DNA of 64,000 nucleotides from Candidatus Thiodiazotropha sp. CDECU1 (GCF_963455295.1 NZ_OY734020.1:2790001-2854000), one strand, 5' to 3'. Shown: positions 36,517 through 44,729, counted from the first letter of the stretch. Numbers and translations: made by a program. Notes: a model not told the origin generated them from the sequence alone.

Positions 36517-37175
36517 ACATCACTGAACTCCTTGCCAAAGGCGGGCCGGTCATCTGGATTCTGGCCCTCTACTCATCCATCGGCCTGGCCATCATAATGG
36601 AACGCTATTTTCTCTTCGTGCGACTGCGGCAACTGCCTAAAAGCTGGCTTGCAAGACTGGGACAGCTACTCGATGACTCACAGGCCAAACAGCAAATATC
36701 CGAGCTCAAGGGGCCGGAAGCGAATATCATCCATGCCATCGTGGCGGCCCAATCAGAGGGGGTGAAAGATCTTCGCGGTGTCGGGGAGAGGGTGCGGGGC
36801 GAGGAGATCCAGCGCATGGAGTTTGGCCTGCGAACCCTTGGCATCCTGGGTAATACAGCCCCCCTGCTCGGACTGCTTGGCACCATCACCGGCATGATCA
36901 AGGCGTTTATGGTTATTGAACAAGCAGGGGGTAAAGTGGATGCCCAGGCCCTTGCCGGCGGCATCTGGGAAGCCATGATCACCACCGGTGTGGGTCTGGC
37001 GGTAGCCATTCCCCTGCTGTTGATGCTGCACTTTCTGGAAGGCAGCGTGGAACGACGGGCACAGAGAATGAGCCGCTGCATCGCACTGCTGCTTGAACGT
37101 CGCGGTGACGAAACCACGGCTGCTACGGAGACCCAACAGACTCACCATTGGGAGAACATCACCGATGGAGTATGA
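36513..37175 (+). CDS. exbB: ExbB proton-channel subunit (MotA/TolQ/ExbB family)
   Basis: The 220-residue protein has three transmembrane helices (about 10-30, 110-135, 150-175). The central signature is LRTLGILGNTAPLLGLLGTITGMI, with GGIWEAMITTGVGLAVAIP following. ExbB with ExbD converts proton-motive force into TonB movement. The ATG at 36513 gives a 4-base overlap with the previous gene. An alternative start (36501) would lengthen the protein by four residues and is less likely. It overlaps exbD by 11 bases. Confidence 0.93.
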   Translation: MNITELLAKGGPVIWILALYSSIGLAIIMERYFLFVRLRQLPKSWLARLGQLLDDSQAKQQISELKGPEANIIHAIVAAQSEGVKDLRGVGERVRGEEIQRMEFGLRTLGILGNTAPLLGLLGTITGMIKAFMVIEQAGGKVDAQALAGGIWEAMITTGVGLAVAIPLLLMLHFLEGSVERRAQRMSRCIALLLERRGDETTAATETQQTHHWENITDGV

Positions 37176-37566
37176 GTTCAAGCGGCGCTCCAGCCAGGTA
37201 CTCAATCTCACCCCCCTGATCGATATTGTCTTCCTGCTGCTGGTCTTTTTCATGCTCACCGCTCACTTTATCGAAGACGAGGCCATTGACATCCAACTGC
37301 CACTGGCGGAGAGCAGCCAACCCAGTGTGGAAGATGACACGGTTGAGGTTACCCTGCTACCCAATGGCGAACTGCTGGTGGATGGCCGGGCCGCGACCAT
37401 GGATAACCTGGAAGAGACCCTGCGCGGCGCCCTGCACGCCCCCAACAAACGTCATGTTCGGTTGAAGGGTGATCAGGCCGCCGCCTTTGGCGCTGGGGTG
37501 AGGGTAATCGATGCGGCACGCAGTGCCGGCGCTGATTCCCTTGACATACTCACAGAGAAGCCATGA
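37165..37566 (+). CDS. exbD: ExbD proton-channel subunit
   Basis: The 133-residue protein has a single N-terminal transmembrane helix with the conserved proton-carrying Asp (NLTPLIDIVFLLLVFFML) and a periplasmic domain ending GADSLDILTEKP. The ATG at 37165 (MEYEFKRR) is chosen because homologues start here; the longer frame to 37093 lies inside exbB. The gene overlaps exbB by 11 bases and tonB by 4 bases (ATGA). Confidence 0.93.
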   Translation: MEYEFKRRSSQVLNLTPLIDIVFLLLVFFMLTAHFIEDEAIDIQLPLAESSQPSVEDDTVEVTLLPNGELLVDGRAATMDNLEETLRGALHAPNKRHVRLKGDQAAAFGAGVRVIDAARSAGADSLDILTEKP

Positions 37567-38234
37567 TCAAAACAAGCGCCGGCTGGCGTCTGTTGGCGCT
37601 ATCGATCTCACTACTATTGCATATCATGCTTGTCACAGAATGGTCCGACAAGATGATTACACAGGCGGCCATCGAACAATTGGAGAAACCACCGCTGCTG
37701 GTGCAACTGACATTTCAAAGACCCCTCCCTGAAATCATCCCAGAGGTCACACAACCACCAGAACCCATCGTCAAACAGGTCGTCAAACCAAAGCCCAAAC
37801 CGAAGCCGAAAGCAAAACCGCAAATCAAAAAGAAGCACCGGACCAAACCCATACCCAAGCCTGTCATTGCTGAGACGAAACCGGTCACCCTTCCCGAGGA
37901 AAAACCACTAGCAAGACCACCTCCTCCTCCACGGGTCCAGCCCAAGGTCGATCTGCGAGAACAGTATCTGGCTCAACTGCTGGCCATGATAGAAGCGAAA
38001 AAACACTACCCGACCATTGCGCGCCGCAGGAATATGGAGGGAAAGATCGAGGTCAGTTTCAACCTCTCCTGTGACGGCAAGGTATCAAAGCTGACCATTA
38101 AAGGGCCTCACAGCCTGTTACGAAAGGCTACGGGTAAGGCCATCGATGCCGCGCAACCGCTGCCACAACCACCATCACAGATCGAATGCCCGATGCCGGT
38201 TCACTACGCTATGGCCTATTCTCTCAAAAAATAG
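37563..38234 (+). CDS. tonB: TonB energy-transducing protein
   Basis: The 223-residue protein has an N-terminal membrane anchor (about 10-25), a Pro/Lys-rich spacer (KPKPKPKAKPQIKKKHRTK, then RPPPPPRVQP) and a C-terminal TonB domain (YPTIARRRNMEGKIEVSFNLS ... IDAAQPLPQPP). Two cysteines in the C-terminal domain (LSCDG and IECPMP) could form a disulfide, unusual for TonB and notable beside the CcdA-like protein. It ends the receptor operon. Confidence 0.92.
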   Translation: MIKTSAGWRLLALSISLLLHIMLVTEWSDKMITQAAIEQLEKPPLLVQLTFQRPLPEIIPEVTQPPEPIVKQVVKPKPKPKPKAKPQIKKKHRTKPIPKPVIAETKPVTLPEEKPLARPPPPPRVQPKVDLREQYLAQLLAMIEAKKHYPTIARRRNMEGKIEVSFNLSCDGKVSKLTIKGPHSLLRKATGKAIDAAQPLPQPPSQIECPMPVHYAMAYSLKK

Positions 38235-38262
38235 CTGGCTACCCACTTTGCTCAGCCGCAGT

Positions 38263-38284
38263 CTAGGGCCTGTTAACACTAATC
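38263..38284. repeat. Solitary 22-bp copy of the MITE-like element end
   Basis: Positions 38263-38284 are identical to the first 22 bases of the element at 1161-1431 (CTAGGGCCTGTTAACACTAA and two more). The match ends within the stop codon of the oxidoreductase gene on the minus strand. The rest of the element is absent. It may be a relic left by deletion or insertion. The first of its bases follow the tonB stop by 28 bases. Confidence 0.7.
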
Positions 38285-39263
38285 ACAGCTTATTCAATGA
38301 AATGACGATAGATCCCAACCGCTGTTCTGTCTCCACATGACGATGGGCCTCAGCTGCCTCCTCAATGGAGTAGACCCTATCAACTGTCGGTCCGATTTTA
38401 CCCTGCTCTATCATCTCCCTCAGGGTGTTCAACTCCTCTTCTGTTTCTCGAGCAAAGGCAAACAGAGCCTGTTTGTCACAGAATAATGAGACCATGAACG
38501 ATTTCAGCATATCTGTTATACGTGGATTGGCTATCAGGTAGCGCCCCTTAGAATTGAGCAGGTTGATACATTTTGTAAAGGAAGTCTTTGCCACCATACT
38601 GAAGATCACATCATAGGTTTGGCCAGCTTCGCTGAAATCCTGTCGGGTATAGTCGATAAAATGATCGGCACCAATCTCTCGTAACATGGCCTCCTTGATA
38701 CCGCTGTCCACCGCAGTCACCTCCGCCCCCATCGCCTTGGCTATTTGTACACCGAAGGTTCCTATGCTGCCACCGGCACCGTTGATCAGCACCTTCTCTC
38801 CCATTCTTATATTGGCCTTGCGCATAAAGTGGAGCGCGTTCAATCCACCAAGGGGCACTGCCGCTGCTTCCGCAAATGTGAGATTGTTTGGCGTGCGCAC
38901 CAAGGTGAAGCTTTCCGGCAGGGTTAAATATTCACCATATGCTCCCAAGCGTAGCTGGGTTGAACCAAACAGGGAATCTCCCTTATTGAATCGCTTTACC
39001 TCTTTACCAACAGCTTCCACCTCGCCAGAAAAATAACCCCCGAGTATCCTTTTCCTGGGTCTCAAAATCCCCAGCATCAACCTTAGTGGTAGCAAAAACC
39101 ACTTTACCTGAAAATTGAAACTACGCATTTCACAATCGGTCTTGGTTACCTCTGCAGCACGTACCCTTATCAGGACCTCATCATCCTTGGGAACGGGTTT
39201 CTTGACCTCCTCGATCTGAAGCACGTTGGGCGGGCCGTATTTGGTATAGACAATAGCTTTCAT
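38283..39263 (-). CDS. Zinc-independent quinone-oxidoreductase-like dehydrogenase (MDR family)
   Basis: The 326-residue medium-chain reductase starts MKAIVYTKYGPPNVLQ at 39263; the frame to 39302 adds 13 unlikely residues. It has an N-terminal GroES-like domain without the catalytic-zinc Cys/His pattern, and the Rossmann motif NGAGGSIGTFGVQIAKAMGAEVTAVDSG. Such enzymes reduce quinones or enones with NAD(P)H. The stop codon lies inside the solitary MITE-end copy, so the last codons may have been changed by that event. Confidence 0.85.
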   Translation of the reverse strand: MKAIVYTKYGPPNVLQIEEVKKPVPKDDEVLIRVRAAEVTKTDCEMRSFNFQVKWFLLPLRLMLGILRPRKRILGGYFSGEVEAVGKEVKRFNKGDSLFGSTQLRLGAYGEYLTLPESFTLVRTPNNLTFAEAAAVPLGGLNALHFMRKANIRMGEKVLINGAGGSIGTFGVQIAKAMGAEVTAVDSGIKEAMLREIGADHFIDYTRQDFSEAGQTYDVIFSMVAKTSFTKCINLLNSKGRYLIANPRITDMLKSFMVSLFCDKQALFAFARETEEELNTLREMIEQGKIGPTVDRVYSIEEAAEAHRHVETEQRLGSIVISLNKL

Positions 39264-39792
39264 GAAATAAACGCATATTTGATATGAGCCATTAACAGGC
39301 AAGATACTTGTTTGGTAGATATGCTAAGGCCTACCTTATGCATGAAGTATCCAGCGTATATCATTGAGATTCCGATTTAAATCCATACTTTTTTTCAATA
39401 GTCTAAGAACTGGCGGAGCCAACAAGATTAAATATAAAGTCGCTTGATTTAGACAACCCGTAGAGTTATATATAAAAAGCGTAATTTTTTGCCATGATTG
39501 GCGATTTCAATAAAATTCCAACGCTACCAAGGATGTGTTTCAGATTTAGGCATGTATCGACTGGGTTAGATCAGTAAAACCCTACTCCTAAATATAACCC
39601 ATAAAAACATGGACGATCGGCAAATGGCGTTGCCATTGCCCAAGCATCATGGACTCAGATGTTCTGACTGTTAAAACTAAAATGCACACAAACAACCGAT
39701 GTTTGCATTAAAGACCAGCCCTGAGAAGTTCTGGCAATTCAGAAAAGCCAGCTTCAAAGTTTTAGGAACGGTTATGGACAAGGTATAGTCTC
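39264..39792. other. About 530-base AT-rich region, no gene recognised
   Basis: This stretch between the divergent oxidoreductase and coiled-coil genes is visibly richer in A and T than its surroundings, with runs such as TATATAAAAAGCG near 39470. I see no conserved coding sequence, RNA gene or strong palindrome. It should contain the promoters of both flanking genes and marks the left border of the accessory region. Confidence 0.4.
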
Positions 39793-42180
39793 ATGAAACC
39801 TGAACAGCGAACAGATTCATACGAACGGGATCAGGCAAGCGCCTATGGTCTAGGAGATCTTCGGCTGACAAATATCAGCCACCAAGACCACCGCTCATTA
39901 ATCATACTGGCCCATAACAGTGAGGACCTGGTTCAGGTATTCAGGCACTCTTTATCAAGCCCTATCAGTTCTTACAAGCCCCTTTGGCTCGATGTTAGTA
40001 CCCTCAAAGAATGCGAAAGCGTCAACCATACAGACACGATAGAATCGCCCATCTTGTTACAGCATCTCCAGACTTTCAGACGTGCATCCGGCCATCCGGT
40101 CGCACTCGACACCGAACTCGACCAATCTGCTACTTTCTCCAGTCTGCTGCAAGATTGCGGAAAGGACCTTTTCATACTGGATAGCGGATGGAAAGAACTA
40201 CCTACTCATTATGACCTGATTGAGATTCAGGAGGATTCACCATTCAATAATAATATCAATTTCGGTCGCAATACGGATGAGAATACGAGCGTATCGAGGC
40301 AACAGCTCTACACCGAGATCAAACAACGGATGATCGAAATCAGATTGCTGAAACGGACACTTGCGATTGCCAAGATTCGTCTCTCAACCGCTGATGACAA
40401 GTTACATGAGAGACTCGAGGCAAGAGAAGACATAGGCCGACAGAACATCGAGCAGATGCAGCAAAACCAGCTCCTAATTGAGCAGGAACTTGAAAACAGC
40501 CGTAAACAATTGGCCCACGCACAGGAAGAAAGCCAGGAAAAGGAATCATCCCGTCAAAAACTGCAGCAGGATAAGGCGGATCTGGCCAATTACCTGCAGA
40601 TAGAAACCTCACGTACCTTGGAGTTCGCTCATCAAGCCCAGTCCATGGAAGAACACAAGCATCGCCTGGAGAAGGAACTCAGCGCACTACAGCAAGCCGG
40701 TAAAGATGCAGCACTTAAGCACCAAAATGAGATGGTTTCCTTGCGCGAAGAGCTGGAGGAAAGACTACAGCAGTCCCAAGCCGATTCCATGAAGCTGCAG
40801 GCCCAGATGAACCAGGCCGTCGAAGCCGAGAAACAGCATACCAGGGATGAGCAGACACGCCTGAAGGCTGTCATCGAAGAACTCAATCAACAGTTGGAGG
40901 CTGATCATGCTGAAGCTGATCGTCAACTGAACGAAGCCCAGCAGCAGGCACAAACGGAATACCAGGCGCTACAGGAGCGGATGAACCAGGCACTGGAAGC
41001 CGAGAAGCAGCATACCAAAGAGGAGCAGACACGCTTTAAGGCAAGCATCGACGAACTCAATAAAAAGCTGCAGGACGACCATGTTGAAGCAGATCGTCAA
41101 CGGAAAGAAGCACAGCAGCAGGCGCAGCTTGAATACCAGACGCTGCAGGAGCGGATGGATCAGGCCCTGGAAGCCGAAAAGCAACAAGCCAGAGAGGAAA
41201 AGTCACGCTTAGAGACAGTCATCGAAGGGCTTAATAATAAATTGGAAGCGACCCGTACTGAGGCTGGCCAGCTAAGGGATAAGGGAATTGAGCAGGAGGC
41301 CCTGCTGGAGCAGGAAAACAAGACCACCAATAGTCTCCGACACCTATTAAAACGTACCAAAAAGATGTTGGACAACAGAAGAAAACAGCTCGCAGAGGCA
41401 GAGCGGATTCAACAGGAGACATTGTCAGAACTGCAACAGGAACTCAAGACCAGTCAAGAGGCGTGGGAAAAGGTTACGGAATCCGAGGTCGCAACCCAAG
41501 TGGCGAAGCAGGAACTAACCTCTCTCAGGCGCGAACTGGAGGGGGAAGTCATCAACCTGCGGGCGCAGCTTGAGCATCAGCAGGAGAGCAGTGACAACAC
41601 AGTGAGCCAGCTAAGGGATGAAAATGAGCGGCTTCAGAAATCACTTTCGGAGATCAAGGAAGGATCAAAGATGACAGATGTCACTATCCGTAAACTGCGC
41701 AGCGACCGGCACTATCTGCGTGAAACAAAGTCAAGAATTGAAGATCAGCTTGCCAAAATGAAAGCAGAGGCAGTGGTTATCCAAGAAGAAAATGAGGCAC
41801 TGCGTCAGGAAGTTGATGCCACCAAATCCGAAAATGAAGATGCACAGGCACTACGAAGAGCTGAAGAGCAGAATACCGCTCTGAAGCGTGAGATCGAAGG
41901 CCTGCGTGAAGTGCAACTGGAGATGGAGAGCCAATCTAACGAGGATACGGATAGCGAGGTCCGAGAGCTACGAAACAGGCTAAAAGCATCAGAATCAAAA
42001 CTCAAGAAAGCAGAGAAACTCGCCCAGCAGACCAAAGATCTGCTGCGTGAGCGTGAGACCATGGAGAACGCAATCGAATTGCTGGGTGATGATCTGGATA
42101 CACTAGCCAAGGAGAAAGAGGGGCTGATACTGGTATGTGACAGGCTGAAAAGAGAGTTGACCGAGCTTCAAGGGCGTTAA
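39793..42180 (+). CDS. Large coiled-coil protein with three near-identical 58-residue repeats
   Basis: The 795-residue protein has an N-terminal globular part (about 1-165) that I do not recognise, then continuous coiled coil to the C terminus. Residues 339-512 contain three copies of a 58-residue repeat beginning MNQAVEAEKQ, MNQALEAEKQ, MDQALEAEKQ (DNA repeats of 174 bases from 40807, 40981 and 41155). There are no signal peptide or membrane segments. Composition is Glu/Gln/Lys-rich. Function is unknown; a structural or scaffold role is only a guess. It lies at the edge of the integron-like region. Confidence 0.8.
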   Translation: MKPEQRTDSYERDQASAYGLGDLRLTNISHQDHRSLIILAHNSEDLVQVFRHSLSSPISSYKPLWLDVSTLKECESVNHTDTIESPILLQHLQTFRRASGHPVALDTELDQSATFSSLLQDCGKDLFILDSGWKELPTHYDLIEIQEDSPFNNNINFGRNTDENTSVSRQQLYTEIKQRMIEIRLLKRTLAIAKIRLSTADDKLHERLEAREDIGRQNIEQMQQNQLLIEQELENSRKQLAHAQEESQEKESSRQKLQQDKADLANYLQIETSRTLEFAHQAQSMEEHKHRLEKELSALQQAGKDAALKHQNEMVSLREELEERLQQSQADSMKLQAQMNQAVEAEKQHTRDEQTRLKAVIEELNQQLEADHAEADRQLNEAQQQAQTEYQALQERMNQALEAEKQHTKEEQTRFKASIDELNKKLQDDHVEADRQRKEAQQQAQLEYQTLQERMDQALEAEKQQAREEKSRLETVIEGLNNKLEATRTEAGQLRDKGIEQEALLEQENKTTNSLRHLLKRTKKMLDNRRKQLAEAERIQQETLSELQQELKTSQEAWEKVTESEVATQVAKQELTSLRRELEGEVINLRAQLEHQQESSDNTVSQLRDENERLQKSLSEIKEGSKMTDVTIRKLRSDRHYLRETKSRIEDQLAKMKAEAVVIQEENEALRQEVDATKSENEDAQALRRAEEQNTALKREIEGLREVQLEMESQSNEDTDSEVRELRNRLKASESKLKKAEKLAQQTKDLLRERETMENAIELLGDDLDTLAKEKEGLILVCDRLKRELTELQGR
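40807..41328 (+). repeat. Tandem 174-bp coding repeats in the coiled-coil gene
   Basis: Copies begin at 40807, 40981 and 41155, exactly 174 bases apart, each starting ATGAACCAGG or ATGGATCAGG. The third copy diverges toward its end. Such in-frame repeats change copy number by slippage or recombination, so length polymorphism is expected. Confidence 0.85.
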
Positions 42181-42249
42181 TTGATATACCAGATACTCAA
42201 CCCCAAGTACGGTTATTAAACTGTAGAAATCTAGATTTCATCCAGCTTG

Positions 42250-42474
42250 TAGATCTTTGCTTGGTTGCCAGGTGATTGAGGTAGACCTCTATTTCCTTCT
42301 TCCCCATCTCTTTTGGATGACGTCTGTTATTAAAAGTATGAACTGACGGATCCAATAGACGTAGGCCTTCTCCGTTTTGGGACTGAAGTGCTTTTGGCGA
42401 CTAGCGATTCGAACCTGGTCCAATAGGCGTGGTTGGTGTTTTACAGTGGTATCACCCCCATAACTTTCCTCCAA
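42250..42474 (-). pseudogene. Integron-integrase (tyrosine recombinase) remnant, frameshifted and truncated
   Basis: The start of the frame reads PRLLDQVRIASRQKHFSPKTEKAYVYWIRQFIL, the N-terminal SAM-like domain of IntI proteins. After FIL the frame breaks. A one-base shift restores NNRRHPKEMGKKEIEVYLNHLATKQR, the expected continuation. Homology then stops near 42250, about 75 of some 320 residues in. The catalytic domain is missing, so no active integrase is encoded here. The frameshift is consistent with a single missing T in the run at the break. Confidence 0.8.
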
Positions 42475-42598
42475 ACCTTACAGTTTGCCTCTGTCACGAC
42501 TTTCTGAAAAGACATAACGAGACAGCTGGAAGCTAACTTATTGATTTTATGCCTGTTCTGGTGTTATATAGAGGTCTTGCTATAAATATAGTAACGTA

Positions 42599-42611
42599 TA
42601 TGGACTCCTCC
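42599..42611. repeat. Left subterminal inverted repeat of the IS110/IS1111-like element
   Basis: TATGGACTCCTCC is exactly complementary to 43938-43950. It sits 2-3 bases inside the left end (3' side of the transposase gene), matching the asymmetric subterminal repeats of the IS1111 subgroup. Confidence 0.85.
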
Positions 42612-42853
42612 TATTCAGCAATATATTTTCAGGAAAAACGAAATAGTTTAGTTCACGTATATCCGGTCTTTATTAAGGGGAGCTACCCCTGACCTTAACG
42701 GCATCATTCACCGTTTGCCAGATACCTTATCGAGACAGTGGCTTCAAGAGCCTTCGTTACTACCAGGTTTTATCTGGCTGACTATTTGTCACTTTCCGTT
42801 AATACACTGCCAAAACTCGGTTTACAACTGTGACATTTGAAATGAATATGATG

Positions 42854-43879
42854 CTACTGAGCTACAGGGGATCTATATTCATCGCCAGTAATCAAAATTG
42901 ACCAGGCCATCCTGACTATCTTATTAGCCAATGCCACAGCCGTATTGTTTGCATGTTTTGTAGAAAGTTGCTGGCGTACCCAAGCACTCAATCCATCCTT
43001 CTTGCCGTGTACTCTATGCAGGGTAGACCGCGCGCCATGCACCAGCAAACAGCGAAGATACTTGTCACCCCGCTTAGTGATTTTTCCAAGCCTATTCTTT
43101 CCACCACTTCCGGAATGGGATGGAACCAAGCCCAGACTTGCACTGGCATCTCGACCTCGACGGAAGGCACTGCCATCACCTAAGCGAGCATAGAGCATGC
43201 TTGCTACCAGCCAACCGACACCAGGTATCTTTTCGAGTCGTACACAGGCATCAATTTTCTTTGCGTGATTGACAAGTGTGCTGGTCGTCTCCTCAATGAT
43301 TTTATCCAGGACCAATAACTGGTTGTATAAATGCCACAAAGCGCTCCTTGCGACGGTCGTTAATTCGTTTTCTGCATCTTCTAAAGCTGAAGTAATCTGC
43401 TGGCGCAGTCGATGTAAACCCTTGGAGAAGTTAATCCCATATTCCATGGCAAAGCCTCTGATGCGGTTACCTAACTGTGTCCTTTGTTTGATATAGCCAC
43501 TGCGTAGTTTATGCTGAATTGCCAGATCCTGTTGCTCCAAGGTACGTATGGTAACAAAGTAGATATTGGGATTCTTGGATGCTTCGTAAATGGCTACGGC
43601 ATCGTTTTTGTCACTTTTGTTGCCACTACGGTATTTAGCAACCAGATGGGGTGGAATCAGCTGCGCCTTGTAGCCTAATTGCGTGAAACGTCTTCCCCAG
43701 TAATGAGCTGATCCGCAGGCTTCCATATAGATACAAGCTTCTGGATGTTGCAATACCAGTTGTACTAATCGCTTCGAATTCATGCCCTTATTGATCAATT
43801 TCTTACCATACTTATTAAAAACAGCAACTTGGAACACGTCTTTGGCGAGGTCTATGGTGATTGTGGTAATATTTTTCAT
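42854..43879 (-). CDS. IS110-family transposase (DEDD type)
   Basis: The 341-residue protein has an N-terminal RuvC-like DEDD domain ([40 protein letters not shown]) and a C-terminal transposase_20 domain ([50 protein letters not shown]) with the conserved Ser region. It appears intact. A 240-base stretch between the stop and the left end (42612-42853) is IS non-coding sequence, where IS110-type guide (bridge-type) RNA could be encoded; the location is inferred. Confidence 0.95.
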   Translation of the reverse strand: MKNITTITIDLAKDVFQVAVFNKYGKKLINKGMNSKRLVQLVLQHPEACIYMEACGSAHYWGRRFTQLGYKAQLIPPHLVAKYRSGNKSDKNDAVAIYEASKNPNIYFVTIRTLEQQDLAIQHKLRSGYIKQRTQLGNRIRGFAMEYGINFSKGLHRLRQQITSALEDAENELTTVARSALWHLYNQLLVLDKIIEETTSTLVNHAKKIDACVRLEKIPGVGWLVASMLYARLGDGSAFRRGRDASASLGLVPSHSGSGGKNRLGKITKRGDKYLRCLLVHGARSTLHRVHGKKDGLSAWVRQQLSTKHANNTAVALANKIVRMAWSILITGDEYRSPVAQ

Positions 43880-43937
43880 GGTATGGGCTCCGTTGGTTTT
43901 GTCGACCTGTCACTTTAACGAGATTTCAGCTTAAGGT

Positions 43938-43950
43938 GGAGGAGTCCATA
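43938..43950. repeat. Right subterminal inverted repeat of the IS110/IS1111-like element
   Basis: GGAGGAGTCCATA is complementary to 42599-42611. About six bases separate it from the inferred right end at 43956, the longer side of the IS1111-type asymmetry. Confidence 0.85.
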
Positions 43951-43983
43951 CCATTGAGACAGGGGGTCTCGTTAACGTAACTG

Positions 43984-44289
43984 TTATGCCTTAAAAAGCT
44001 TAGAAGACACATCCATATGTTTGTGAAGAACCCTGATTATTTCCACACATTTGTCACTAGAGAGTCGATAGTAGATTGTGTGACTTATAACGGGGAATTT
44101 CCGATAGCCAGGTCTAATGTAATCGCAGGCGATTCCGAGATTTGGATTTTCAGCCAACTGATGGAAGGAATCATCGAGTTGTTTCAAATACTTATTGCGC
44201 TGGTCTTTTCCCCACCGCTTCTGAGTGAAGACAGCAATAGCTATCAAATCATCTCTGGCTTTAGCTTTAAGCCTAGAGGCGGGCATCAA
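43984..44289 (-). CDS. ParE/RelE-superfamily toxin
   Basis: The 101-residue protein fits the ParE fold: RLKAKARDDLIAIAVFTQKRWGKDQRNKYLKQLDDSFHQLAENPNLG, then the C-terminal strand KFPVISHTIYYRLSSDKCVEIIRVLHKHMD. ParE toxins poison gyrase. The start may be the second Met (44286). The gene follows the antitoxin by 8 bases, and its stop codon lies within the attC core GCATAAC, typical for a cassette gene. Confidence 0.88.
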   Translation of the reverse strand: MMPASRLKAKARDDLIAIAVFTQKRWGKDQRNKYLKQLDDSFHQLAENPNLGIACDYIRPGYRKFPVISHTIYYRLSSDKCVEIIRVLHKHMDVSSKLFKA

Positions 44290-44297
44290 TGAGATTC

Positions 44298-44525
44298 TTA
44301 ATCAAGTTCAGATATCAGCCCATCAAGGGAATACTCAACAAATTCACTAGATTCTCCCTCATCAAGCATTTTGCGGAGAGCTATAAGTTTGGCTTCTTCT
44401 TCCTCAAGCAAACGCAATCCAGCACGTACTACCTCACTCGTAGAAGAATAGCGTCCGTTTTTCAACTGGTTAGCGATAAAAGAGTCAAAATGCTCGTTGA
44501 GAGTAATGCTTGTATTCTTGCTCAT
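44298..44525 (-). CDS. ParD-family antitoxin
   Basis: The 75-residue protein has an N-terminal ribbon-helix-helix (TSITLNEHFDSFIANQLKNGRYSSTSEVVRAGLRLLEE) and an acidic C-terminal tail that wraps the toxin. It is first of the pair, as usual for ParDE, and is preceded by a palindromic operator candidate. TA pairs are frequent in chromosomal integrons, where they stabilise the array. Confidence 0.9.
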   Translation of the reverse strand: MSKNTSITLNEHFDSFIANQLKNGRYSSTSEVVRAGLRLLEEEEAKLIALRKMLDEGESSEFVEYSLDGLISELD

Positions 44526-44544
44526 CTACTAAGTCTCAAAATAA

Positions 44545-44559
44545 TACCAATAATTGGTA
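44545..44559. promoter_or_regulatory. Palindromic operator candidate for the parDE-type operon
   Basis: TACCAATAATTGGTA is a perfect 15-base palindrome 20 bases upstream of the antitoxin start codon. On the minus strand TATTAT directly follows it as a -10 candidate. ParD ribbon-helix-helix proteins bind such short palindromes to autoregulate. Confidence 0.55.
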
Positions 44560-44568
44560 CTATAGCCA

Positions 44569-44656
44569 GGCATAACAAGGCGGTCAATATCGTTCGCTAA
44601 CGCTCACTGGGACAGCCTACACTGTGCTCCGGCTGCCCGTTACCACAACGTTAATG
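44569..44656 (-). repeat. attC site of the 43-residue-peptide cassette
   Basis: On the minus strand it runs from core CATTAAC (44656-44650) to GTTATGCC (44576-44569). The centre contains GGGCAGCC and GGCTGTCCC, which pair with a single extra (extrahelical) base, a hallmark of attC hairpins needed for strand choice by IntI. Outer arms pair less well. Length is about 88 bases. Confidence 0.65.
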
Positions 44657-44729
44657 TCCGCTTTCAGCATTGGAGACAGTAATCATTAAATGTCTGCTTC
44701 GTTCGTTAAGCAGTCAGATTAGATTGAAA

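Larger units (their letters stand above)
42597..43956 (-). mobile_element. IS110-family (IS1111-like) insertion sequence, inserted in an attC-like hairpin
   Basis: The transposase at 42854-43879 is flanked by 13-bp subterminal inverted repeats TATGGACTCCTCC (42599-42611) and GGAGGAGTCCATA (43938-43950), a feature of the IS1111 subgroup. Removing 42597-43956 joins GTAACG to AGACAGGGGGTCTCGTTAAC and restores a perfect AACGAGAC/GTCTCGTT hairpin. Boundaries are uncertain by one base (shared G). IS1111-type elements that target attC hairpins are known, which fits. No target duplication is seen. Confidence 0.85.

Noticed and set aside
43984-44656. Integron cassettes read on the plus strand
   Set aside because: The cores fit either strand, but on the minus strand all genes, start spacing and stop-in-core positions agree, and the 43-residue frame appears. 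The plus reading would put every gene backwards.
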